Shown here: positions 1-10,582 of the stretch, piece after piece
How positions within the stretch are numbered: the stretch's first letter is position 1
Layout: the number at the start of each line of letters is the position of its first letter
Source: Hymenopellis radicata
Taxonomy: Eukaryota > Basidiomycota > Agaricomycetes > Agaricales > Physalacriaceae
Assembly: GCA_015501595.1 (NCBI GenBank)
Contig: JADNRX010000208.1
Coordinates: forward strand, 32,262 to 96,261
Length of the DNA: 64,000 bases
Direction: 5' to 3'
Translations under genes and position numbers: made by a program
Notes under the pieces: model-generated
Databases searched by the model: none
What the model was told of the DNA's origin: nothing
The model's input: only the letters and a program-made list of their open reading frames with translations

Positions 1-1879
1 TGCATCTTGGGGACTAGAAACTTGATCAGATCGACGAGGGCTGGTAACATCTCCGCGAGATTGGGAAAGTTTTGCAAGACTCTCGTTCCAAAGTGTATCT
101 CAAATTGGCACGCAACGTCGTAAGTCGTCAGGATTCGCTTGAAGAATCGTGCCAAGTTGATGGAGTGTGATGAGATAAAGCGTTGGAAGACCATAATAAG
201 AGCAAAGTCAGCGTTTGTGAATCTACGTGTGCTAGATGAGCCTCTCATCGTCTTTACGAAGACAGAAATGTTACCGTTCTCCTTTATGTAGATCAACCAT
301 TGAGAGGAAGACACAATGACGACCGCACTCGACAGCAATTACGCCAGAGATAACACATCCGCGGAACTTGATCTTGTTCTGCATCTCGACGGCATTGAAA
401 TTGGAGCAGGTCGATTTCTATAGTAATTCATAAGTGCGAAACATCAAGAAGCACCGTCGGAGAACTTACCTCCTCCTCTGTCGCAACAACATTCCGTACG
501 TACTTGTTGTAGATCTCGTCAAGTGGGAAGTGCCCCTTACCAGCGAGAAGCGAGATGTCGTCTGGATCATCAACTTTGGCAAAGCGCTGTAGGCCAAAGT
601 GACCATCAAGCATGAGAATAAGTTGAACAAGGTGGCTGCGACAGCGCATCAGATTGCTTTCCATAACAATATTCAGATCTTACATGAAGTCGTCATCGAT
701 TTCAATCCAATACCGATCTGGGACGTTGAACCCAGGCTCTGGACACGCGAAACAGGCCACCACAACCGATCCAGGAGGTCGATTAGGGAAGAAGCGGTCA
801 ATACCGAACAGTTGTCCACTGCGCTTGATGCCAGTAACTGCTCGAAAGACACGCTGGACGCGAAGGAATTGTTCGTACGGATTCTTGGAATTTAAAGTTA
901 GCGACTCGAGGTGCAGAAACTGCAAAGACAGACATACAGGGACCTTTCGCAGGTCGGGGACCGCATTTGTCGTTTTACGACGGATGGCCTCGATGTAGTC
1001 ATATGGGGACTTCTTTGAAGTCAAGGTCTGGAGGTGGAAGTCCTCCATGAGAGCGAATGTAAATCCCATCGTAGTCGAGCGACGGTTGCCGGAAATATCC
1101 CGCAAGCCAGAAGCTCTGTGAATCGATCCTCTGGCTTACCGTGCATGGCGCACCGGCAGAACGTGGCCTTCGTGCGATGAACCCCGTTGAGATCGGTCAG
1201 TATGAAGTCCAATGGGTTGTCATAATCGCCGTGGGGCACCGATTTGGCCCATGCTCATGACTGAAGGTAAATACGTAGCCAAGTTCGGACTGATCCAGCT
1301 TGTCAAAACATCGCCCGTTCCATCGATGAGCCCAATGGGTCGGATTGGAGCGATGGCATTCAAGGAAGCAGGAAGGACAAGTTGGGTGTGAATGGAAGCA
1401 GTCGAAGCAAAGGATAGTCTTGATAGCATCTGGCCGCTTACAATCACAGGGCTGCCCAATGGATCGGTGTGACTCGCGAGCCAGGATGTAATCAAAGACG
1501 ACACCAAATTGCTCTTGGAATTCAGCCATCTTATGAGATGCACCCTGGTCAATCGTTAGTGAGGAATACACGCAGAGCTCCAAACAAACCTGTGGCTTAG
1601 AAGTCTCTTTCGCCGCATTCGCCTCTTTCGTCTCTGTGGGAGTGTCGTTCAACTCCATGTGAGAGTCCGTCGTCTCCATTGGAGAATCAGCACCTGCTAA
1701 AAATAGTTTCCGAACGCTGCCTCTTGGTGGGGCGTTCCGCAAGAGGATCGGCGGGAATTGAGACTCCTGTCGTATGCCCAGATGGACCTGCACTTTCCAT
1801 CACGAAATCTTCATCCTCGTCGTCGGAGAATTCGAGAGAAACACCAAAGCTTGGAATTTTTCGGCTTTCGAGACGCCAT
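1..1879 (-). pseudogene. KDZ transposase, 5' part, frameshifted (copy 1)
   Basis: Same gene as 51086-54734 in copy 2, here starting at 1879 on the minus strand and leaving the window at base 1. Compared with copy 2 it has four single-base changes: an extra A in the run at 1846-1848, an extra A at 1699-1703, one G fewer in the run at 1233-1236 and one G fewer near 1073. The first shifts the frame about ten codons after the start, so no full transposase can be made as written. The CxC cysteine cluster and the first catalytic-Asp block (around 560-620) are still legible in pieces. Every change is in a base run, so sequencing or assembly error is as likely as real decay. Confidence 0.85.
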
Positions 1880-1991
1880 TGGAGAAGGGAATCACACGAG
1901 AGGAGGAAAGAAGTGGGGCTTTCATTTGAAAAAAAAACTGCTAGTTAGACATGGCGAGTCCCCTATTTTGGCGGCAGGCAAAATTTGGCTT

Positions 1992-2027
1992 GATTTCAGC
2001 AGACTGGTGACGTAGTCTGCTGAAATC
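1992..2027. repeat. Hairpin upstream of the transposase start (copy 1)
   Basis: A perfect 14-bp stem (1992-2005 with 2014-2027) closes an 8-base loop, ggTGACGT. It lies about 113 bp upstream of the transposase start codon and is identical in copy 2 at 50938-50973. The loop holds the core TGACGT of bZIP (CRE/ATF-type) sites. A regulatory role is inference. Confidence 0.8.
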
Positions 2028-2163
2028 GACCCAAAGTCTGTCCAAAGTCTGTCCGAGCGCAAATCATGCACAGCGATGATCGGGCAGCGCAATGGCGCTG
2101 CCCACGTCGACTATGCATGAAGGACAAACATACTGAGAGCGATGTCGGCCTTGGAGGTGCACG

Positions 2164-2209
2164 AAGACGTGAGAACATGCTGTGGGAAGACGTGAGAACA
2201 TGCTGTGGG
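2164..2209. repeat. Tandem duplication, 2 x 23 bp (copy 1)
   Basis: Two exact 23-bp units (2164-2186 and 2187-2209), starting aagacgtgagaacatg. They are also present in copy 2 at 50756-50801. A second small tandem, 11 bp twice (aaagtctgtcc), lies just before it at about 2033-2054. Confidence 0.85.
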
Positions 2210-3306
2210 AGGCGGGAGGGCGTTGACGATGTTGCTGGCAAGTGTCTGAAGAGTTGTATGAGCTGACGGTTGAATTGTCTCCAAACAATATACATACATG
2301 CCGCGCCTGTTCGCGGAGGAGAGCCCCTCGTTCTGAATGGAATATCCGTATCGCATCATATAAGGCGATGCCGGCCTTGACGGACGAAGACGTAGGCAAG
2401 TCGAACGAGGGCGTAGTTGACGGCGACGCGAACAACTCTGGAGTCGTGCGCGGCCAGTACAGTGTCGGAGACCGACGAAATTAACTGAAAAAGCACTGTG
2501 AGTGGATATGAGAATTCGATGAGTGTGGACGACGTACCAACAACCCTACGTCTGTCGGCAGAGACACTGCAGTCCGCAAATTCGAGTCTAAAACCGCGTC
2601 AGAACGTCGTCGAAAGGAAAGGAAACAGACACTTGCGTCGTCAATGGTCATCCAAGAAGTCATCGCCTGGCGGCGGGGCATCGACACCCAGCAAACATGA
2701 CTAAAACAGTGTGCTGGCGGCTAGATGCCTGAAAGAGGTCCCGAAGGTCAGTACCGCATCAAGAGAGCGAGGGCTACCGACATTCGTCAGCGCCGAAACA
2801 TCGAAGGAGAGGCTTACCTCTCTAAAAGCAAGCCCAATCAACATATCCGTTCCCGCCCAGTGCGCTATTGACGGGGCTCATCCTGCTGCTCCAGGCCCGC
2901 AAACGTCCTCCAGCGGCGTCGCAGCCTCGTACTGAGGGATTACGCGTCGGCATCCTCCTAGAGACGGCGCCGCCGCAAAAACGAGCATCAGAAACCCCGG
3001 AACGAATCCAAGGGGCAGGGAGGGCCGTCGCAACATCAAACCCCGCAGGAAAGGCAAGGAAACATGAAGAAAAGAAGTCGAAAAAGGCCCAGAAGAAGTT
3101 CTGCGGCCGACGAGCACGATGTTGCCAGCGTGCTGTGGTAGGAGGACGAGAGAGATGCGATCGCGCGCTGGCCGATCATCATCCGGCCATTGCCGGACGG
3201 TTCGGACAGCTCGGAAATTCACCCACCTTGTCATTTCTGGACGACGTTAGTGGACTCCAGCAAATTGCAGAAACTCTCAACTATACATATCTACTAGCAT
3301 CTCTGA

Positions 3307-3340
3307 GGGCATGATATCATTGGAGAATGATATCATGCCC
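3307..3340. repeat. Perfect hairpin, 15-bp stem (copy 1)
   Basis: GGGCATGATATCATT (3307-3321) and its exact reverse complement (3326-3340) flank the 4-base loop GGAG. Copy 2 has the same hairpin at 49624-49657. Confidence 0.85.
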
Positions 3341-3481
3341 AAGACAGCCTGACTGAAAGTCTCCAAGGAAGGGAGAGGAGGTCTACCTCATTCAGCATAT
3401 CTGCAACTCATACCCTCTGTAAAACCCCCAGAACGAGGATGGGTAGAGCCATGGTACCTTGGTCTAACCCCACGTGGTTAA

Positions 3482-3525
3482 GCAACGTCTGGATTTTGGC
3501 CCATGGGCCAAAATCGAGACGTTGC
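3482..3525. repeat. 44-bp near-perfect palindrome (copy 1)
   Basis: A loopless palindrome centred between 3503 and 3504 (TTTTGGCCCATGGGCCAAAA in the middle). Only one of the 22 base pairs is mismatched (3491 with 3516). The copy 2 counterpart is 49439-49482. Confidence 0.88.
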
Positions 3526-3535
3526 AACACAGCCA

Positions 3536-3596
3536 CATCTCTTGGCTTGATTTTGACAACGAGTGACGTCAGTTGTCAAAATCAAGCCAAGAGATG
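3536..3596. repeat. Perfect hairpin, 25-bp stem, loop with a TGACGTCA site (copy 1)
   Basis: The 25-bp arms 3536-3560 and 3572-3596 are exact reverse complements and hold the 11-base loop gagTGACGTCA. The loop contains a full palindromic CRE-type octamer. The copy 2 counterpart is 49368-49428. A further 8-bp stem (CCGCGATT, 3627-3634 with 3640-3647) follows directly. Confidence 0.88.
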
Positions 3597-4183
3597 CCTG
3601 CCGCTCGTTTTCGTTGGTAAGCAAAACCGCGATTGTAGAAATCGCGGAAATGCTGAGCAACTTTCTTTCGACCACGATGTTGCTGATTGCACGTCGTGCG
3701 TTTCTCTCTCTGCCTCCACTAAAGCGGTCTCTGTCTCCCGCGTATACGACTACGCCATACCCGTGTCTACGCCAACGGAATCAACAGCGACCCGTAAGCC
3801 CCATCAATGTGGGCAGCATGCATTGCAATCCATACTTTTGGTCATGGGGCGACAACGAGAGGCCCGGGACGACGACGACGACGACTATGTTAAAGACGAC
3901 TACGACGTCTGGTACGACGTGACCAGTGTCGTTCGGTACGCATGACCACTCTTCGTTTGGCATAAGCGAGGTCTGGTAGTAGGATCGTCTCGGGAGGAAG
4001 AGAAGTGACGGTGCCCCGACAGTCTTCCCCGACAGTCTTCCCCGTGGCCTGAGCCCAACACCATTCCGTGCTGAAGACATCGGGGTATCAAAGACATAGC
4101 CAACACGCGTCGTTTTGTCTTACAGGATAGTAACTTGAATGTTCGTTGATTCATGCTACATTTCATGTTATTTACGTTCTAAT

Positions 4184-5128
4184 TTACGCGTAAGGATAAT
4201 GACAGTGAATACCGTCCATCTGGTACTCCTGAATCCCTTGCTGGCGGAGGAGGACGATGCCATTCCGCTTCGCAGGGAGTGGAGTTGTCCAGTGAATGCA
4301 TTGCCACATTTTTGCCTTTGGATCGTAGTGATGCAAGGGGCACTTCTCGACGCCAGCCTTTCCCAGAACACACTTGTGGCTACTAAGCGTAAGTCGGCCA
4401 GCGGAGATGGGTAGAACAATGTGAAATGCATCACGGCGCGCCTACAAGATTTATTGGTATGTGGCGCAAGCATGAGAGAAGTAAGATACCTGTGTCCAGA
4501 TGAGGACAGTAACATGTTCCTCATCTTCATCGCTGTCGTCTACAGTCAAGTCAATGAAGGCTGGAGCGGTCTGCGCAGAGCGGCCCCGTTGTTCGATGAC
4601 GGTGGGGATGGATTGAGCTGGCGGCGGCTGTTGATGACGTGGATGAGGGGTATGGGAAGGAGTATGAAAGGCAGCGCGATGCGCTTTCCGTGTGCGTCTA
4701 CGCGATGAATGACCGCCAGTTCTTTGCGTACAGCAAGATATGACGCAAGTGGCTGGACGCGTAGGCTTGTCTGCGGCAGACCTGTCGTTAGGTACTTTGC
4801 ACTAGAACACGCGGGTGGAAGGGGCACATCGGAATCGTTCAGACACTAAGTTAATGTTGGTGAGTTCATGCAGCTTGAATAAATATAGACATATGAAACC
4901 TACGCGCTGCATATAGGCTCCCATCCTCCATCCATTGGTGGTGCTACCAGTGACCAGCTCAGGCGCTGTCTGCTGATGGCCGCATGCCCCCTGCCTGGGA
5001 TAATTGCGAGGACGGGGAGCTAGACGCAGAAGGAAGACTCGGATACGTTGTTCGTTCAAACTACGCATGTCTTGCTTAGTTCCAGAGAGGCCGCTCGCAT
5101 TTGCGAGGGGGTAGGACATGGGCGGCAT
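4184..5128 (-). pseudogene. SIM-motif KDZ accessory gene, frameshifted (copy 1)
   Basis: Counterpart of the intact gene at 47485-48430 in copy 2. Copy 1 has one C fewer in the run at 4698 (gcgtctacg against gcgtcctacg), which shifts the frame between the first and second halves of the protein. The motif FIDLTVDDSDEDEE and the Cys/His-containing C-terminal exon remain readable but are out of frame with the start. The gene is transcribed away from the HMG-box-like gene at 5644. Confidence 0.75.
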
Positions 5129-5643
5129 TGCGAATGGTGGGAATGAAGCGAGTTTGAGAAGTACAAGCGCGTCAAGTATTGAAGACCCCAAAAGGAAAGT
5201 CATGTTTGATAGGCTCGATCGCGTCTTGCTTCCTTCCCTCATGGCTGTCGCTGCGCCAGGACTCTTGATTTCATTTTTTGACAGGCCAAGCAACGCTATC
5301 GCACCAATAGGATAGCATCTTGGTGAGATGCCGATTATAGCCTCATCCGGAACTTAATGTGGCGCCATTTTACAGCCGTTAATTTGTCAACCGCTTTAAA
5401 AATAGGAGCGACTACTATCCGAAACCGCCGAAACGGACTCCACACTGACTACGGCTACACAAGTTTTCAAATCGACAAGTTCTTATAGGCTGATTATACT
5501 TCAAATACGGAGGCATGCCTCCGCTGAACAGGTAATTTTTACGCGTAATCTTCCGATTTGCGCACTCAGGCAACCTTTCTGAAACGTTCTATACCCTCTC
5601 AAAATTCTCCCCAACTTGTCCTTGTTTGTTCTGAACTTTCACC

Positions 5644-7995
5644 ATGTCTGGGCGCCCATCCTGTCTTCCAGCGGTGCAGCTTACCTGGCTTAAGCCAATT
5701 CTCTCTGAGTACGTTAACAAGCTCGCCACGCCACCCCAGGACGACAAGGCTGTCAAGGATTGGTTGAAGACAGGAAGCGTGAATGGGAGACGAAGTTCGG
5801 GGTTTCTGCAGGCGACGACCTCCTCACATGGCGCCAGATACGTACCGTGCACATATATTCATCTCTATCAAACTGACCTCCTCGATAGGCCGTTGCAGAT
5901 GCGTTCCGAAACCGGAAGCACCAGCAAAAGCGAAAGGCACTCTTAGACCTTGGTCGCGCCGCTGGAGCATCGCCCTCATCTGGTGTGACTCAGACTTTAC
6001 TTCAGCTGCCTTCTACTCCCACAACCGCATTTCAGCTCTTCAAAGAGGAAGAAAAGGATGCAATAAACGCCTCTGTCTCTCAAGCCCGGCGTGACGGTAA
6101 TATTCCTCATACTCAGCACGCCGCTATGTTGTCTTCAGCCTTGAAGGCGAAGTGGGATAGTGGCGCCAAGGGCGAATATGAAGCCCGCGCAAAGGACCTA
6201 GAAGCGAAGGCTCAATACAACCCAGATGCTGTTGCCAAGTACGCCTCTGCTTGCTTCTCCTCTTCGAGCTGCTCTGATTCTAGTCTTAGAAACCAGAAGG
6301 ATTTATCGGCTGTTCTTCGCGAGAGCCTGGTCGGCTTGGTGGGATATGGCTCGCATCAGTTTGGTTCGATTGCCATGAATGTCCTTTATGCGTATCGAGA
6401 GGTCGGCACAGATAAGCTGAAGCTTGGAACGTATGTGCCTCTTGTGCTTGAATCTTTGCAGTATCTTACTGCCAGATGTAGTATCGATATTCGTGCCGCG
6501 GATGACCAGCCAGCCTTCGCAAACTACATGTCGGACTTCAAGAATAATATCAGTGTCCCGTGGAAAGAGTATGCCAGAGCTTGTATACCACGTAAGTCTC
6601 TCTCATTATCTGCATCATCAGTCTAACATATTCGTAGTTGATGCCTCCATTAAGCCGATGATTTTGACCGATGCTCAGAAGTCCTTTCAGTGTCTTCCGT
6701 CTGGATGCCCAATCTTCCCCGCTACGAGCTATAATCCTGACACTATGACGCCAGTTCAACTTCGTCAACTTCTTGGTCTCTTCACTCAGGCTCAATGGGG
6801 TATGTGAGCAGCTACAAGCCTGTGCAATAGCTGATGTTTTCCTACAGACTACGTGATGTACCGTGCCAAGACTGCACTCCCAAACATCGGTCCGATCCCG
6901 TGGGAAGATGTCAACTTCTCTTCGACCTTGCCCGCGGCTGTTGTTGTTGCTGATCCGGCGGTTCTACCCATTCAAACGCTGTATGATCTTTTCAACCTCT
7001 TCTCTGATCTTCCTGCAGGCTTCCAGCTCTTCGAGGTGCCCATTGCAGAAGTACACGGTATGTCATTCTTTGATGTATGGAGTCGTTTCCACTGACAATG
7101 CCAACAGACGGTCATGCTGAGACAGACAGTATGTCGAAGGAGGAAGCGGGGAAACTATCAGGAACCAGGACGTTCATCTAACTCTTCACACACTACAATG
7201 TATGCTAACAGACTCGTAGAGGACCCGCTTGTCAATGAGGAGACGCTTGTCAAGGAAGTGGAGGGTCCAGCCCCGGATGGAAGGAACGCCGGGAGCGACG
7301 CGAAGCCCGATGAACCAGAGGTGACGGGGGCGGAGCCCGATGGACCGATAGATGCACCATCCCCAGTATCTAGTAGGTTAAGACTATTCGTTGCAAAAGC
7401 AGTTCTAATACTTCTCTTAGTTGACACCGTGACACGGCCCATGCTCGCCAACCTCGCTCCGCAGATCAATAGAGATAACCCGTCTGGCGGCGAGGAAGTA
7501 GGAATGACTGAGGTACATAAGGAGGCGAAGAAAGGTATGTGTTCTAGCTTGCGTAGATTGGGTCGCTTGTTGACCAGAATTACAGACAAGGATGGTGCGA
7601 AGACGTCATCTAAGAGGCACCGAGGATCCGATGACAGTACCGAACCAACCAAGGCCCCGAAGAAGCCTCGTGGTAATAAGAATGGCAAAGGGTTCGTAGC
7701 ATGTGCTCTGATTCAACACTAGAACTGTTCTGATGATACCGGTAGGACCACCAATACCGAGAATGATGCGCCAACGGCTAGAACACAGGTCAACTCAGCA
7801 CCTCGCCGCAGCGGTCGTAAATCAGCAGTAACGGATGGGAAGAAGACGTACGTGCATCCCGTCCTTAAACAAGTTCTTGTCAGTCTGACGGACAGATACA
7901 GAGGACCGAAGGTTGTCTCGTCGACGAAGTTGGGTAAGGGATGGTACATGGTCACGGAAAGGCTCGACTCCGATGATGTTGTGATGGACGAGTGA
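5644..7995 (+). pseudogene. HMG-box-like KDZ accessory gene, frameshifted (copy 1)
   Basis: Counterpart of the intact gene on the minus strand at 44616-46968. The start codon and first about 40 codons are intact, then one G is missing from the run at 5762-5763, so exon 1 leaves frame before the first intron. All later exons are identical to copy 2: the HMG-box-like block near 6020-6230, the conserved middle part with short introns at about 6592-6638 and 6800-6847, and the last exon ending VVMDE-stop at 7993-7995. If the missing base is a sequencing error, the gene is whole. Confidence 0.8.
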
Positions 7996-8036
7996 TATTC
8001 TACGCACCGTGCATATGTTAATACCTTGTATGATCA

Positions 8037-8338
8037 CTTAAGATCTTGAAATTTGCTTAAGCCTTCGAGTGTTAGATTAAGCAGTTGGTTCGTGCTGAGT
8101 GAGTTAAGATCTTAAGACGGGGGGTTAAGCGAGATGGCGGGTTAAGCGTAACGGCGGGTTAAGCGAGACGGCGAGTTAAGCGAGACGCTAAAGCATGCGT
8201 TAAGCGTCTGCCTCAGGGATGACAACAGAGTGTGCATGTACGTGTAGCCTTAAACAATCTTAAACAACTCTTAACGCGTTGGCGTTTAAGCGTGAGGCCG
8301 TAGCCTTCATTTCTTAAAGTAAGTCCATGAATTTACTG
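8037..8338. repeat. TTAAG-rich subterminal array and terminal sequence of KDZ copy 1
   Basis: About 15 TTAAG or CTTAA motifs lie within 300 bp, including TTAAGATCTTAAG-type palindromes and four regularly spaced GTTAAGCG units near 8125-8185. The block ends with CATGAATTTACTG at 8326-8338. The opposite end of copy 2 (55540-55866) has the same architecture, with TTAAGCCTTCGAGT about 270-290 bp from each end. Such arrays are typical binding sites for a transposase or an element-encoded DNA-binding protein; that role is inferred. Confidence 0.8.
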
Positions 8339-8680
8339 AGCTCGGACCGAAGGGGCTCGCTGTCAAGTCAAGACGTCGCCAGAATGGAATAGTGATGCAC
8401 CATATAACCCTTTTCCGCTTGACGTGTACAACGTCGGCGCCTCGTTGCTGGACCTCTGTCAGGCAAGTCGGTAAACACGCTGACGATGCGACTATTGATC
8501 TCTGTCCTCAGGATTATGATTACGTCGGGCTAGAAGAGTTCATACCTATCTTTCGTGCTATGATGGCCTCAGACCCGTCAGTTCGGCCTACCTTTACCGG
8601 TGATTGAGCGCAGACTCGATCAGTCTAACTCGGACGACGGCGATAAGGAAGAGGCTTTACTAATCCTGTGCCGACACTGA
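8339..8680 (+). pseudogene. Kinase-like gene 3' fragment cut by KDZ copy 1
   Basis: Directly after the transposon end the plus strand encodes QVKTSPEW...YNPFPLDVYNVGASLLDLC, then an intron with a GC donor (GCAAGT...CTCAG, about 8464-8511), then DYDYVGLEEFIPIF and DPSVRPTF. This closely parallels the 3' exons of the kinase-like gene at 22254-23539 (NPFPLDVYNVGATFLGLC, then LGLEDFKPLF and DPSDRPTM). The last part is out of frame: after TFTGD a stop at 8605 follows, while IERRLDQ continues in another frame to a stop near 8680. The 5' part must lie beyond the other end of copy 1. It is a C-lobe fragment of a fungal protein-kinase-like family and not functional. Confidence 0.8.
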
Positions 8681-10582
8681 CAGCGAAGCCATCAAAACCC
8701 GCCACCCAACCCAAAAGCAGCCAACCGCCACCTGCCGCCACTTTTTTATATACTATTCCGTGACCGCTGACCGCCGCTAACCCCCCTAACCATAACCGAA
8801 TCCTTACCGAGCCCTTACCGAGCCCTTACCGAACCCTAACCGACCCCGAACCCTTACCTAACTGGGAACCGCAAACCGATCCCGCAGGTTAACTACGTCA
8901 TCATCGTCATCCCGCTCGTCCCTATCCGTCCTCCGAGTTAGACTAATCGAGTGTCTGCTGCGGGTGATAGATGTGACAGATAGGAACTAAGGAAGTAAGT
9001 AGACGTAGAAAGACGGGAAGTTGCTCCTTTTTCTTTGATGGCGGAAAGACGGATGGGAGCAAACGTGCTTGTTTCCTTCGAATAATCTGTACTTTCAGAC
9101 AAGTGGAGGAGTCGAGGAGGTGGTAATTATCTGAGAACGGCTACCGCTCCGCATGTAGAGTTACACTATACATTGAAATTGAGAATAAGCCTTGTAATAA
9201 GGTTGCCAGACGCAAGAAATAGATGTGTATAGCGTTACCGAGTGGCGGGTTCCTTATCTTCTGGCTCGGTAAACAGACACGTCTTTTATTAAACGTGTTC
9301 CTTTCTTCCGTTCCTTCTGACTTTATGCGGGAAGTACTTGTGGTCGGGAGAATTCGAATGAGATCCAGTGAAACGGAGTCCTTTGCGTATAAGACAACGG
9401 ATCGCGGTATTGAACATTTACCACACGATGGAAGAGCTATTATTCAACAGGGTGGGATGAGCATGGAGATGATTAACTTCTGAAGCGCTCACTACGCAAC
9501 ATTGAGCGGGTACAAAGGGCAGGAAACAACGAGAGAAAGATTATGACTCAGCGGCAGACTTGAGACCGGGAGTGCGCCGTGAATGCTTGGTGCTTGAGAA
9601 CGAGGGTTCGCGTTTTGTTCAGCGACTTGCAGTCACCCAAGGAACGAAGCTGATGTGTGATGTTCCTCTGTCATCCACGAATCTATAGCTCGCATTGTCA
9701 GATCATGATGTGCCGAGCAATATCCTGCCTATGCAGTGAGTAATACGACAAAGTTACTCGTGTTACGCGCGAACAACGCGTCAAACGCCTGCTGTTCTGT
9801 CCACCACATGTCGACAGGTCTGATGGCGCTGCTTTCGCGCAAAAGCTCGTTTACGAGTCCGACCCAGAGCCAAGCCTAGCCCACGGAGATAGATCCGCCA
9901 TGTCAAGAACTTGAGAGAGAAGACAGTGAGACCACCTGTTTGTACTCTGTGCAGGTGTCAGCAGATGCGTTGGTTATGTAGTCCAGGTCAATATCGCGAG
10001 TCCAGCGCGCGCGTCCTTTGAAGCTGAGGAGTTCGGTCGGGGATCATGGCAGTGAGAGCGAGGAAGATGGTGGAGCCAAACGAAGACAAAGATAGGCTGC
10101 TCTTTACCACGACCATGGATGCACCATCTCGCGCCATTCAAACGGCTTCTTTCGGCCCATATCGTCACCGCAGCCGTCTCGTGTAACGTCTGGAATATCG
10201 TTGGCCAAGTGAAGACCGGAAGACATATACACCTGGTCCCCGTGAGCTGCACCCTGTTCTTGATAATGGCCCCACGAGACGCGCGCTCGATTGTCGATCT
10301 TTTCTTTACAAATCTCTCCACAAGATCACGGCGCCGTCTTGATCACCACTGACAGTGACAGCGACGAGTATGAACGAGAGTTGGACGCGACGTGTTTGTA
10401 CCCCAGAACGTTGTGGGGATCTGTAGGAAATCTGTAGTCACCTTGTTCTCATGGTCGTATTGCAACTCAATTAGCGTGGTCAACTGACGATGGAAACAAC
10501 TGCAACCAATCCCGTGGAGCGGATATCTCTTCTAAAACGGTCACGCTTGGACGTCATTCCCGATTCGTACCCATCTCTGTTG
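8681..10582. other. Gene-poor stretch left of the catalase gene
   Basis: No gene recognised on either strand. An 86-codon open frame (9223-9483) and two overlapping frames near 9974-10352 have no familiar domain or splice pattern. The only structure seen is the 11-bp tandem repeat at 8796-8850. The last few hundred bases are presumably catalase promoter. Confidence 0.5.
8796..8850. repeat. 11-bp tandem repeat, five units
   Basis: Five consecutive 11-bp units of the form CCGANCCCTTA (8796, 8807, 8818, 8829, 8840), the fourth being CCGAACCCTAA. Degenerate CCCTAAC-like bases lie on both sides (8777-8795 and 8851-8861). Confidence 0.8.

Larger units (their letters stand above)
2060..4180. other. 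Central region of the KDZ element with no assignable gene (copy 1)
   Basis: Between the transposase promoter and the SIM-motif gene there are many short open frames on both strands but none I recognise. The plus strand (for example 2868-3240) has a lysine/arginine-rich frame with KARKHEEKKSKKAQKK that looks like coding sequence for a basic nuclear protein. The minus strand has frames of similar length, so the coding strand cannot be settled by eye. The region holds the hairpins listed separately, a short tandem (gacagtcttcccc twice near 4018-4044) and the site where copy 2 has 353 extra bases, next to 3952. Confidence 0.5.
1..8338 (-). mobile_element. KDZ-superfamily DNA transposon, copy 1 (left part cut off by the window edge)
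   Basis: This segment is the reverse complement of 44273-52964. The match begins at base 1, so the element continues to the left of the window, and it stops exactly at 8338, which pairs with 44273, the first base of copy 2. The differences I could find are eight one-base run-length changes, one GAC triplet and one 353-bp segment present only in copy 2; together they account for the whole change in coordinate offset (52965 to 52611). The element holds the 5' half of the transposase gene, a SIM-motif gene, an HMG-box-like gene and a TTAAG-rich end. The flank at 8339 is unrelated to either flank of copy 2, so this is a separate insertion and not part of a larger duplication. Confidence 0.93.

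Noticed and set aside
3307..3647. Hairpins as a CRISPR array or bacterial attachment site
   Set aside because: The stems differ from one another, there are no spacers, and the DNA is eukaryotic.
1..8338. Inverted copy as an ordinary segmental duplication
   Set aside because: Similarity stops exactly at a transposon terminus and the flanks are unrelated; copy 2 has target duplications on both sides.
9223..9483. 86-codon frame as a small gene
   Set aside because: No signal, domain, splice or promoter features beyond openness.
9974..10352. Overlapping plus and minus frames upstream of catalase
   Set aside because: They overlap each other antiparallel, have no family features and lie where the catalase promoter should be.
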